Part shown: one piece after another, positions 27,655 through 35,052 of the stretch
Layout: the number at the start of each line of letters is the position of its first letter
Position numbering within the stretch: the first letter of the stretch is position 1
Assembly: GCA_017302455.1 (NCBI GenBank)
Contig: JAFLDO010000044.1
Location: forward strand, 1-36,756
Source of the DNA: Accumulibacter sp.
GTDB taxonomy: Bacteria > Pseudomonadota > Gammaproteobacteria > Burkholderiales > Rhodocyclaceae
Reading direction: 5' to 3'
DNA length: 36,756 nt
Position numbers and translations under genes: made by a program
Notes under the pieces: model-generated
What the model saw: the letters and a program-made list of their open reading frames with translations, nothing else
What the model was told of the DNA's origin: nothing
The model's database searches: none

Positions 27655-27717
27655 GATTTTCTGCCGGACGTTCCGTGTTCTTCGGACCTGACGGCGCTCC
27701 TGTCATCAGATGGGCGC

Positions 27718-27791
27718 GGCGCGATAGCAAAGCGGTTATGCACCGGATTGCAAATCCGTGTAGGTGGGTTCGACTCCCGCTCGCGCCTCCA
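27718..27791 (+). tRNA. tRNA-Cys (anticodon GCA)
   Basis: A 74-base tRNA. The acceptor stem pairs GGCGCGA (27718-27724) with TCGCGCC (27781-27787). The anticodon stem CGGAT/ATCCG encloses the loop TGCAA region with anticodon GCA at 27750-27752, and the T-loop is GTTCGACTC. CCA is encoded. It lies 63 bases after tRNA-Gly with no separate promoter seen, so it is probably co-transcribed. Confidence 0.96.
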
Positions 27792-28297
27792 ATAACTATA
27801 ACAAAATCAATCGGTTGCCAGTCACCTGAGGCCTGCCCCGGGTTCTTCTTGGGCTTAATCCCGGTTCAAATCCGCTTCACGCTACCTCGTCCGGGTAGCG
27901 CTGCTACCCGCCAACGGATGGTGCAGGGCGTTTAGGCGAGTACAAGCGCGTCTTCTCATGGCGTCCATTTAGAAACGTGGCGAGCGGTTCCAGCTGCCTG
28001 TCGGAAGTAGGCTGCAGGACGAACGTGGCGTGATGGCTCTGCACTCGGCGGCATCGCCAGAGCGCGGGGCAACTGCCGCGACACGGCTGGGCATCGCCGG
28101 GCATGGCGAGTGTCCGAGCTTGCCTGAACGCATGCAGTGTCGATTTCGCCCATAGGGCAACCGACACTCGCGGCTCGCATGGACCGGCAGTGGACCATGC
28201 CGCGTCCGACGGGCAAGCCCGCAATCATCGTAGCGACATCATCGTGGCCGGGGCTGATTCTCGTCCGCCTCATTCCTCTGGATCAAGGCGTCAACAA
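27792..28297. other. 506-base gap after tRNA-Cys with no convincing gene
   Basis: No reading frame here shows a recognisable protein or a ribosome-binding site. A tRNA T-arm-like box GGTTCAAATCC lies at 27863-27873 and a perfect hairpin at 27892-27910. Several open frames on both strands are rich in Arg, Pro and Ala with no motifs, as expected of chance frames in GC-rich DNA or of decayed genes. This is where conserved core gene order stops. Confidence 0.5.
27892..27910. repeat. Perfect hairpin CGGGTAGC-GCT-GCTACCCG
   Basis: An 8-bp perfect inverted repeat with a 3-base loop, about 100 bases after tRNA-Cys. An overlapping shorter pairing with GCTAC at 27881-27885 is also possible. No T-tract follows, so a terminator role is uncertain. 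Confidence 0.45.
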
Positions 28298-29239
28298 TCA
28301 AGGAACGGGGGTGAATGGCCAGGCGGCCTTGAAGCCCTCAATCAGGTTCTCGCAGCACTGCCGCAAGTGGTCGCGCAACAGCATGACCAGCGGCGACAAC
28401 TGGCGACGATCGGCACAGACCAGCGACAATGGCGCCGCCTCGGTCGTCCATTCGGTACAGAGCGGCACCAGAAGGCCGGCCGCTATGCTCTTGCCGACAT
28501 CCAGCGCCGACTTGTAGGCAATGCCGTGGCCAGCAAGGGCCCAGCGATGCACGACATCACCGTCGTCAGCGATCCGGTTCCCGTTTACGGTTACCACGAT
28601 CTCCTTCCCCTCCAGGCTGAAGCGCCAATGCTCGTGCAGGGCGTTCCCGAGACGAAATCGCAGGCAGTTGTGGCGAGACAGGTCCCCCGGAACGGCCGGT
28701 ACGCCGTGGCGCGCCAGGTAGTTCGGCGCTGCACAGAGAACACGCCGGTTGCCGGACAGGATGGGCAGCGCGACCAACCCCGAATCCGCCATGTCCGTAT
28801 AGCGAATGGCAATGTCGACTGGTTGCCGGTAGAGGTCTGCCGGGCGATCGGAAACATGCGTGCGCAGCGTGACGTCGGGGTGTTGAAGCAGGAAGCTGTC
28901 GAGCCAGGCCAGCAGATGATTCCTTCCAAGGTCCGAGGGCATCGATACGCGCAACTCCTCGCGCAGGCTGCCGCGCACCTGGGCAATGTCCTCGAGCGCA
29001 TCACTCAGTCCAGCCAGTGCGCAACGGGCTGCCGGCAAAAGGCGTTCTCCCGGCGGACTCAGACGCAGGCTCCTCGTGGAGCGTACGAGCAATAGCGCGC
29101 CCAGATCGGACTCCAGCCGTTTCAGGCTGGTACTGGCTACCGCAGGAGACAATCCGAGCATTTGGGCCGCGGTCGAGAGGCTCCCGCTGTCGGCAGCCAG
29201 CACGAAGACGCGGAGATCCTGCAGATTCCTGATTTTCAA
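28298..29239 (-). CDS. LysR-family transcriptional regulator
   Basis: A 313-residue LysR-type regulator. The N-terminal winged helix-turn-helix (about residues 4-62) reads LRVFVLAADSGSLSTAAQML, then LSPAVASTSLKRLESDLG and LLVRSTRSLRL. The effector-binding domain follows, with LRVSMPSDLGRN and VDIAIRYTDM, of the subgroup close to DmlR/AaeR-like regulators. The start is TTG 29239. No divergent metabolic gene is adjacent, so the target cannot be inferred from context; the exported-protein gene at 29558 is its divergent neighbour. Confidence 0.88.
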   Translation of the reverse strand: MKIRNLQDLRVFVLAADSGSLSTAAQMLGLSPAVASTSLKRLESDLGALLLVRSTRSLRLSPPGERLLPAARCALAGLSDALEDIAQVRGSLREELRVSMPSDLGRNHLLAWLDSFLLQHPDVTLRTHVSDRPADLYRQPVDIAIRYTDMADSGLVALPILSGNRRVLCAAPNYLARHGVPAVPGDLSRHNCLRFRLGNALHEHWRFSLEGKEIVVTVNGNRIADDGDVVHRWALAGHGIAYKSALDVGKSIAAGLLVPLCTEWTTEAAPLSLVCADRRQLSPLVMLLRDHLRQCCENLIEGFKAAWPFTPVP

Positions 29240-29557
29240 TTTTCGATTAAGAGTGTTTCGTCATGGCGCTAGTGTAAGGTCGAAAGCCGCTGACCGATAC
29301 TGCGGCTGACGCAACCTCAGACAAATGTGGCGGCAGACTTGAGCGAGCTGACGCTGTTTTCTGATGAGCGCCTGCTGTCTGGCGATCCCTGGCAATGTCG
29401 TCAGTCGCGCTCGCGAGTCCGATCGGCGCCGACCGCGCGGAGCGCTTCGCAGCAGTGAGGAAGGTGACCTTCCGCGGAAACTCTTTCCGTGTGAGTGTTT
29501 TCATTGACCCATCGGGAGCGGAGGAAGATGCTTCCCCGATACATCAGGAGCCCGAGC
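29240..29557. promoter_or_regulatory. Divergent intergenic region of 318 bases with inverted repeats
   Basis: This gap separates the LysR gene from the divergent exported-protein gene. It holds two adjacent inverted repeats (29459-29473 and 29475-29489) and an A/T-rich patch next to the LysR start. TTGACC at 29504-29509 lacks a partner -10 at normal spacing. No coding sequence is supported. Confidence 0.45.
29459..29489. repeat. Two adjacent inverted repeats, operator-like
   Basis: GGAAGGT-G-ACCTTCC (29459-29473) is a perfect 7+1+7 palindrome. One base later CGGAAA-CTC-TTTCCG (29475-29489) forms a second perfect 6-bp repeat. They lie 70-100 bases upstream of the exported-protein gene and could be regulator sites or leader hairpins. 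Confidence 0.5.
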
Positions 29558-30253
29558 ATGTCTGGCAACATCAAATTCACTCTCGTCCTTGCCTTTGCCG
29601 CCCTTCTCTCCACATCGTCCGCCTTTGCCTACAACGACTCCAGTGCCCGCAGCGACTGCCTGGGCAAGGTGGTGCACTGGGGTTCGGTCTATTCGAATCC
29701 GCACGACGTCCGCAGCGACGAAACGGGTTACAGATCCTACAACGTCAGCGGACTGGTCAATGACCGCGATGGTCGCGAGTACCGCTTCGACTGCCGTGTC
29801 GAGGATCGCGAAGTGGTGAACTGGAACGTCAATTCCGGAAGCAGCGACCGCGACGACAAGAAAAAGAGCCGCAACAAGGCCCTGGCAATCGGTGCGGGCA
29901 TCGCCGGTGCCGCCGCGCTGATCGCCATCCTGGCTTCCAGCAAGAGCAAGGACGGCGAACACGACGAAAAGCGCGCTGAATACAATTCCGGCAAGGGAAC
30001 CCCTTTCGAAGACATGCGCTTTCTGAAAACGGAATGCAAGCGCGTCCTCACCGCCCATCTGAACAACGATCACGGCGATGTGCAGAGCCTGGAACTCGAG
30101 CATCCCAGTCTGAACGGCCGGACGCTCAGCGGCGACGGCAGCGTTGCTTTCAGCGACGGCGGCGATCGTCACCTGGCATTCTCCTGTGCCTTCGACCGTG
30201 CCGGCAATATTTACGATGGCAGGTACAGCTATCGCCACGCCGGCAGCCGCTAG
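29558..30253 (+). CDS. Exported protein of unknown function
   Basis: A 231-residue protein I cannot assign to a family. It has a clear signal peptide (KFTLVLAFAALLSTSSAFA, cleavage likely after Ala24). A region with two cysteines follows (SDCLGKVVHWG, then YRFDCRVEDREVVNWNV), then a charged linker DRDDKKKSRNK and one hydrophobic, small-residue segment at about residues 107-125 (LAIGAGIAGAAALIAIL). The C-terminal domain has two more cysteines (KTECKRVL, LAFSCAFDRAGNIYDGRY). The even spacing suggests disulfide-bonded repeats. ATG 29558 has CAGGAG upstream at good distance. It may be anchored in the inner membrane with periplasmic domains. Confidence 0.75.
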   Translation: MSGNIKFTLVLAFAALLSTSSAFAYNDSSARSDCLGKVVHWGSVYSNPHDVRSDETGYRSYNVSGLVNDRDGREYRFDCRVEDREVVNWNVNSGSSDRDDKKKSRNKALAIGAGIAGAAALIAILASSKSKDGEHDEKRAEYNSGKGTPFEDMRFLKTECKRVLTAHLNNDHGDVQSLELEHPSLNGRTLSGDGSVAFSDGGDRHLAFSCAFDRAGNIYDGRYSYRHAGSR

Positions 30254-30269
30254 ACCCGCCATCAGAGCG

Positions 30270-30521
30270 ATGCCCGTCGTCGAGTTCAAGCTCGGCCTGC
30301 GCGGCAACGCGACAGTGCCGCCGTGCGCGGAAGAGGCATGGTGCGGCTACATCGGCAGGCTGATCCGCGCCGGCAGCGTCTCCGGAGCGAACACGCCCGC
30401 GTTCGACTGCAGCAAGGTCCGCGCCGGCGGCTCGGAAACCGTGGTCTACCGCGACCCGGGGCAGCGGATATTTTTGTCGTCCAGTTTGGACAGGTCAGCC
30501 AACGACTGCTCGAATGGTTAG
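30270..30521 (+). CDS. Small hypothetical protein, possible decayed LprI-like fragment
   Basis: An 83-residue frame begins at ATG 30270 with no clear ribosome-binding site, 16 bases after the exported-protein gene. The segment PAFDCSKVRAGGSETVVYRDP resembles (in two parts, PAFDCSKVRAG and SETVVYRDP) the start of LprI/DUF1311 domains, whose usual pattern is F-x-C-x-K-A...E..IC.D..L..LD. The second cysteine is replaced by tyrosine and the rest of the domain is lost. The next gene has an intact version of this motif. It may be a duplicated, frameshifted remnant rather than a functional gene. Confidence 0.4.
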   Translation: MPVVEFKLGLRGNATVPPCAEEAWCGYIGRLIRAGSVSGANTPAFDCSKVRAGGSETVVYRDPGQRIFLSSSLDRSANDCSNG

Positions 30522-30533
30522 TGAGGAGAACCA

Positions 30534-31175
30534 ATGAAGAAGCGCGTGCCGGTTGTTCCGTCTTTCATCGCCTGCGCGCTGGGCTTGCCAATGGCTGTGC
30601 TTGCGCAGGGACCGACCTTCAACTGCGCGAAAGCAACGGGCGAGGTTGAAACGCTGATCTGCAGCGATGCATCACTGGCGGCTCTCGACCGCAAGCTCGA
30701 CGAGGCCTACAAGGCGGCCGCGGCGAAGGCCAAGGGCAAGCTTGCGACGCGGCTGCGCGAGGAGCAGCGCGGCTGGGTCAAGGGCCGCAACGACTGCTGG
30801 AAGGCGCAGGACAAGACCTGGATTACGGCGACCTGGACCGTCGACACGGTCAAGGGGTGCGTCGATGCCCAGTACCGGCTCCGCACCTCGGAATTGCAAG
30901 CGGTCTGGCAACTGGTGCCGCCGAAGACGGTCTTCCATGCCTGCCAGAACAACCCCGCCAACGAGGTGGTGGCAAACTTCTTCGCCACCGACCCGGCCAC
31001 GATTCGACTGGAGCGCGGCGATCGTACCGTGACGATGTGGCTCGTCGGCTCTGTGAGCGATGGGAAGTACGAAGGCCAGAATGTCAGCCTCGTGCATCAG
31101 GGCAACGAGCTGAAGGTGAGCTGGCTGAACACCAATACCGGCAAGACCGACGAACTGCAATGCAAGGCGAAGTAA
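30534..31175 (+). CDS. Secreted LprI-N plus MliC-like lysozyme-inhibitor family protein
   Basis: A 213-residue exported protein. A signal peptide (FIACALGLPMAVLA) ends near residue 25. Residues about 28-110 form an LprI/DUF1311 domain: FNCAKATGEVETLICSDASL, ALDRKLDEAY and the later RNDCW and GCVDAQY supply four cysteines. Residues about 130-213 resemble MliC/PliC lysozyme inhibitors: FHACQN, IRLERGDRTVTMWLVGS, SDGKYEGQNVSLVHQG. Known members of both families bind or are linked to lysozyme resistance; inhibition here is inferred. GAGGAG precedes ATG 30534. The next gene starts four bases after the stop. Confidence 0.78.
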   Translation: MKKRVPVVPSFIACALGLPMAVLAQGPTFNCAKATGEVETLICSDASLAALDRKLDEAYKAAAAKAKGKLATRLREEQRGWVKGRNDCWKAQDKTWITATWTVDTVKGCVDAQYRLRTSELQAVWQLVPPKTVFHACQNNPANEVVANFFATDPATIRLERGDRTVTMWLVGSVSDGKYEGQNVSLVHQGNELKVSWLNTNTGKTDELQCKAK

Positions 31176-31179
31176 CACG

Positions 31180-32334
31180 ATGACCACAACCAAGTCGACC
31201 ACAACCACATCCAGCACCAGCAACTGGTCAGCGCGTCTGAATGGCGCGTTCTGGCTGGCGCTGATCCTGTTCGCACTGGCCGGCCTGCTGGTGGTGGGCA
31301 AGCTGCCGCTATGGATCGTCAGCATGGTCGTCGCCGCGGGCGTCGCACTGGGCGCGATTCTGTTCCTCCTGCGCTGGCTGGCCAAGCGGCGCGACCCGGC
31401 CTACTCGCCTGGCCGGTCCTTCGGCGCCTTCGCGCTCGCCGGCGCGCTGGGCATGCTGGGGCTGGCCTCGCTGCCGGTGTTCTACCTGGCCTTCTGGGTT
31501 CAGAGCGGGCCGACCGCGGTGCCGCTGGCCACGCTGTCCAACGGCCAGAAGACGGTGGTCTTCCAGGGCATGCAGCACATCGGCTCGGAGGATTTCTACA
31601 AGTCGGTGGTCTTCGACCTGGAGCAGGCGCTCGCGGATGGCTACACGCTGTTCTACGAGGGCGTGACGCCCGTGGACGGGCGGCCCGACCTAACCGACTG
31701 GTTCAACCAGACCCTGCGGGGCAGCAAGCAGGACCTCAGCGCCGGCTACAAGAAGATGGCCGAGCAATGCGGCCTGAGCTTCCAGCTGAACTACTTCGAC
31801 CCCATCAAGGCCGACATGGCGATCCACCCGTCGCGGCACATCACCGCCGACACGAACTTCCTCGAGATGAAGACCGAGTACGACCGCCTGCTGCGCGAAG
31901 ACCCAGCCTTCGCCGCTGGCATGGCGGCCAAGGCAGCCAAGGCCAAGCAGGCGACGTCCGATCCCGGCGGCGATCCGTTCGCGCTCTTCCTCGGCATCGT
32001 GGAAGGGGCCACCCCCGAGCAGAAGAAGCTCGCCGGCATCGTCTGCCGCGGCGTGCTCGGCATGGCCGTCTCCGGCGCGCTCGGCGAAGAGAAGGATCCG
32101 TCCAACCGCATCATCGTCGACTTCCGAAACAGGGCGCTCGCCCGCTTCGTCGACGAATCGAAGTCCGACAAGATCTACATCACCTATGGCGCGGCGCACT
32201 TTCCTGGTTTCTTCGCTGAACTGCAGAAGCGCGACCCGAAGTTCGCTATCCGCGCGGTCAAGGGCGTGCGCCCGATGACGCTCCCGGACGAGGTCAACCT
32301 GGCTCCATCGGCCGTTTCCGGCTCGCGGGGTTGA
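31180..32334 (+). CDS. Membrane protein with TraB/TIKI-like domain
   Basis: A 384-residue protein. A Thr/Ser-rich N-terminus (KSTTTTSSTS) precedes three membrane helices at about residues 23-43, 47-67 and 82-107. The soluble part begins with VVFQGMQHIGSEDFY, has a glutamate in TLFYEGVTP and ends with IYITYGAAHFPGFFAEL. This spaced G-x-x-H ... E ... G-x-x-H layout resembles the TraB/PrgY/TIKI hydrolase-like superfamily, whose animal members are metalloproteases. Catalysis here is not established. It is four bases from the LprI-MliC gene, so the two are very probably co-transcribed. Confidence 0.6.
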   Translation: MTTTKSTTTTSSTSNWSARLNGAFWLALILFALAGLLVVGKLPLWIVSMVVAAGVALGAILFLLRWLAKRRDPAYSPGRSFGAFALAGALGMLGLASLPVFYLAFWVQSGPTAVPLATLSNGQKTVVFQGMQHIGSEDFYKSVVFDLEQALADGYTLFYEGVTPVDGRPDLTDWFNQTLRGSKQDLSAGYKKMAEQCGLSFQLNYFDPIKADMAIHPSRHITADTNFLEMKTEYDRLLREDPAFAAGMAAKAAKAKQATSDPGGDPFALFLGIVEGATPEQKKLAGIVCRGVLGMAVSGALGEEKDPSNRIIVDFRNRALARFVDESKSDKIYITYGAAHFPGFFAELQKRDPKFAIRAVKGVRPMTLPDEVNLAPSAVSGSRG

Positions 32335-32354
32335 TTTCGGCAGCAAGAGGCGGC

Positions 32355-33042
32355 ATGAGCAAGAGCGCGGAATCCGAAGTCGCCCACTGGCTCGGCAGAT
32401 TGGAACGGGGACTGTTCCCCGTCTTTTTGCGTCCTTTTCGCCGCCGCCGTCACGCTCACGGGCTTCCGCATGTCGGGTGAGCGCATCGACGCGCCACGAT
32501 GTGAGGGGGCAACAGTGAGCGTCGCCGGTTGGGTGTCGCGGCCGCATACGGTCATGGTGCTCGACATCAACAAGCTGCTGCCGCCGGACTGGCCACGCCT
32601 CGACGGCCTGATCTCGCTGTCGACCTTTGACGGCGACATCCTCACTTTGGACCCTCCCGGCCGTCGCCTGGTGGTCGACGACAGTCCTCCACGGGATGCG
32701 CGAAGCGTGCGCACCCGCTTTGAACGCTCGGTCACCGGCCTGTCGCTCGTGGCCTTCGTTGCGAGTCGTCACCGCGACACCGACGTCTGGCTTGAGGTCG
32801 ATACCGGCAGCAGCAGCGCTTTCATTCTCAACGAACCAGTTGCCGCGATGGTCGGCCTCGCGACCCCTGTGAGCGCCTCTGGTGCACGGTTCGAGCTGCG
32901 CGTCGACGGTGGTGCGCCGGTTCAAACGCTCGTTGAGAGCAGCCGGCTGATCTTCGATGGCAACCTGGGGCTTGGTACGATGCGCTCATGGGTGGTCATG
33001 TTCGAGCTTGAAAAAGAAAGCGTATGGACTCGCACGCCGTAG
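32355..33042 (+). pseudogene. Frameshifted aspartyl-protease-like (retropepsin-like) gene
   Basis: A clear coding frame runs from ATG 32470 to 33042 (190 aa). It has VWLEVDTGSSSAF with the aspartyl-protease motif D-T-G-S, then the second-half motif FDGNLGLGTMRSWVVMFE. An earlier half reads LDGLISLSTFDGDILTLD with PGRRLVV but lacks its own D-T-G. No Shine-Dalgarno precedes 32470. A good one (AAGAGG) precedes ATG 32355, whose frame (MSKSAESEVAHWLGRLERG) ends at about 32480 and is one base out of register. I infer a frameshift near 32400-32450 and loss of the first lobe. A short intact gene from 32470 is the alternative. Confidence 0.5.
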
Positions 33043-33233
33043 CCAAGCACGCACGACGATTGAGTAGGAGTAGTGCAGTTTCGCGACAGGTTTTTTGAAA
33101 AAACGTTGGGCATCCCAGGGCCTTGGTCCGTAACCCGCCAGTTTGGCGCGGTTCAGGCGGGTTACGCTCCGCCAACTCGCCCTGCACCTTCCTTGGCCAG
33201 AGATGGCCATCACTAACGAATGGAGTTTGTGGC
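33043..33233. other. Intergenic stretch with inverted repeat
   Basis: A 191-base gap between the aspartyl-protease-like gene and the S10 peptidase. It contains TTTTTTGAAAAAA at 33091-33103 and the 10-bp inverted repeat at 33130-33165. No gene is seen. Confidence 0.5.
33130..33165. repeat. 10-bp inverted repeat GTAACCCGCC / GGCGGGTTAC
   Basis: Perfect arms at 33130-33139 and 33156-33165 are separated by 16 bases. The arm GGCGGGTTACG resembles a short palindromic repeat that recurs between genes in many Proteobacteria, but only one copy is present here. Confidence 0.6.
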
Positions 33234-34679
33234 ATGACACTCTTGACCATCGGACGGCAGGCGCTTCAGGTGCTTGCACTCGGGCTTGTCGCATTGCTTG
33301 CGGGCCCGCAGAGCGCAGTGGCGCAGAAGCTGCCGGACTACAAGGCCTCGGCCGGGATGCTCAAGATCGGGACGGACCCCGAGCGTCCCGATGCCGAGAT
33401 CTTCCACGTCGCCTACACGCTCAAGGGCGCGGATCCCGCCAAGCGACCGGTGACCTTTGCCTTCAATGGCGGCCCCGGCGCCGCCAGCATCTACCTGCAC
33501 CTCGCCGCGATCGGTCCGAAGACGATCGTGACCGCCGGGGACGGCAGCTTTCCCGCGGTCCCGGCGCGTCTGGAAGAGAACCCCGACAGCTGGATCCGCT
33601 TCACCGACCTCGTCTTCATCGACCCGGTCGACACCGGCTACAGCCGCATGCTGCCCGGGCCCGACGGCAAACCACGCGACGGCAAGCCCTACCACGGGGT
33701 CGCCGGCGACCTCGACGCCATCGCTGGCTTCATCCGCCAGTGGCTGACGGTCAACAAGCGTTGGGGCTCGCCGAAGGCCATCGCGGGGGAAAGCTATGGC
33801 GGGCAGCGGGTCGCGGCGCTGTCGCGCATCCTGGCCGAGCAATACGCCATCAATCTGAACTGGGCAGTCATGCTGTCGCCGGCGTTCTATCTCGAACTCT
33901 CCGATCCGCACTATTCCCTGGTGGCGCCGATGACGCTGCTGCCCTCGCAGGCGGCGATCGCCGCCCACCACGGGCTGAGCACGATCAAGAACGAGCCGGC
34001 GGCCATCAAGGCGGTCGAAGACTATGCGATGACCGCCTACCTGGCCGGGCTCGCGACACAGGGCCGGGCAAGTCCTGCGGAGCAGGCTGCGTTCTATGCC
34101 AAGGTCGGCGGCCTGATCGGGATCGAGCCGGCGCTCGTCGCGAACCATCGCGGCCGGATTTCCGAGGTCGTCTTCGCCGCCAACCTGCTCGGCAAGAAGG
34201 GGCAGGTGATCGACACCTACGACGGCACCCAGGCCAGCGACAACCCCACGCCCGAGAAGAAGGACGAACTCGGCGCCTTCGACCGTTCGCTCAACATCCT
34301 GTCCGGCGTGCTCCTGGCGCCTTTCACGGACTATGTGCGCAAGGATCTGGGCTATGTCAGCGACCGGCCCTACATTCCGCTCAATCTCCCGGTGAACATG
34401 AGCTGGGACCGCAGCGCGAAGCTGGGCGGCCCCGATGACCTGGCGATCGCGCTCGCGCAGAACCACGACCTGAAGGCGCTCGTGCTCCATGGCTACCACG
34501 ACCTGAACGCCAACTACCTGATGTCGCGCTACGTGCTGGAGCAGACAGTGCGCGGGGCGGACACGCGCAAGCGGCTCTTCTTCGGCACCTACCCGGGTGG
34601 CCACATGTTCTATCTGCGCAAGACGAGCCGGGCTGAAATGGCCGCCGATGTCCGCGGGTTCTACGAAAAGGCACCCTGA
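33234..34679 (+). CDS. S10-family serine carboxypeptidase-like protein
   Basis: A 481-residue exported alpha/beta-hydrolase peptidase. A signal peptide (LALGLVALLAGPQSAVA) ends near Ala30. Peptidase S10 features are the oxyanion/substrate motif FAFNGGPGAAS, the nucleophile Ser187 in GESYGG, Asp423 in HGYHDLN and His457 in PGGHMFY. S10 enzymes remove C-terminal residues at acid pH and are common in eukaryotes but scattered in bacteria. ATG 33234 starts directly at the signal peptide; the 37 upstream in-frame residues are not coding-like. It probably acts in the periplasm. Confidence 0.92.
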   Translation: MTLLTIGRQALQVLALGLVALLAGPQSAVAQKLPDYKASAGMLKIGTDPERPDAEIFHVAYTLKGADPAKRPVTFAFNGGPGAASIYLHLAAIGPKTIVTAGDGSFPAVPARLEENPDSWIRFTDLVFIDPVDTGYSRMLPGPDGKPRDGKPYHGVAGDLDAIAGFIRQWLTVNKRWGSPKAIAGESYGGQRVAALSRILAEQYAINLNWAVMLSPAFYLELSDPHYSLVAPMTLLPSQAAIAAHHGLSTIKNEPAAIKAVEDYAMTAYLAGLATQGRASPAEQAAFYAKVGGLIGIEPALVANHRGRISEVVFAANLLGKKGQVIDTYDGTQASDNPTPEKKDELGAFDRSLNILSGVLLAPFTDYVRKDLGYVSDRPYIPLNLPVNMSWDRSAKLGGPDDLAIALAQNHDLKALVLHGYHDLNANYLMSRYVLEQTVRGADTRKRLFFGTYPGGHMFYLRKTSRAEMAADVRGFYEKAP

Positions 34680-34774
34680 GGGTTTCGGGTCGCCTCCGGG
34701 GGCAGGCAAAGCGTGCGTCGGTCTCTATTCCGGCAGGGCGTCCGCGTCGGTCAAGGCGACGAGCGTGTTTCACA

Positions 34775-34834
34775 GGATCCGCGAAGCGTGCGCGCCCGCT
34801 TTTTTTTTTGGTCGCTCGGTCACTGGTCTGTCGC
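34775..34834 (+). pseudogene. Remnant duplicate of aspartyl-protease-like gene segment
   Basis: This segment matches 32694-32746. The first block (GGATCCGCGAAGCGTGCGCG, continuing CCCGCTTT) differs from the upstream copy at two positions. After an insertion of T and GGT, CGCTCGGTCACTGGTCTGTC differs at two of twenty. The translated sense is DPRSVRARF against DARSVRTRF, then RSVTGLS in both. The insertion breaks the frame, so it cannot encode the domain. Weaker similarity may extend upstream to about 34730. Confidence 0.7.
34784..34809 (+). terminator. Possible intrinsic terminator after the S10 peptidase
   Basis: A short stem AAGCG/CGCTT (34784-34788 with 34797-34801, loop of 8) runs into a ten-T tract ending at 34809. 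It lies about 100 bases after the S10 stop. The stem is weak, but the T-tract is long. Confidence 0.4.
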
Positions 34835-35052
34835 AGATCTTCGCATTGCCCATCGGTCTCATGCGGCCGCAGCCCGGCTTTGGGTCTTGGCAGTCGCCGG
34901 GCGTCGGACTGTCGAGGCAAGGCTGGCCGAGGCACGATCGTTTGTTGACAGCAGATTGTGCCGTTTCGTCGACTCCTCAAGGATGGCCTGAGCGGGTTCG
35001 CAGGCGGCCCGTGCGCCACATATTGAGTAAACATTGAACCCAAAGGGCAAGT

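Larger units (their letters stand above)
34680..35052. other. 373-base gap with gene remnant and T-run
   Basis: This gap between the S10 peptidase and tricorn-like genes has no intact gene. It contains a remnant matching the aspartyl-protease-like gene (34775-34834) and a run of ten T (34800-34809). TTGACA at 34945-34950 has no recognisable -10 at 16-18 bases, so a promoter for the downstream gene is not identified. Confidence 0.6.

Noticed and set aside
27956-28273. Minus-strand frames in the gap before the LysR gene as an oxidoreductase remnant
   Set aside because: One stretch loosely recalled a quinone oxidoreductase C-terminus, but no cofactor motif or consistent frame supports it.
28103-29095. 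Long plus-strand open frame opposite the LysR gene
   Set aside because: It lies antisense to a clear LysR gene, has no motifs or ribosome-binding site, and is typical of antisense frames in GC-rich DNA.
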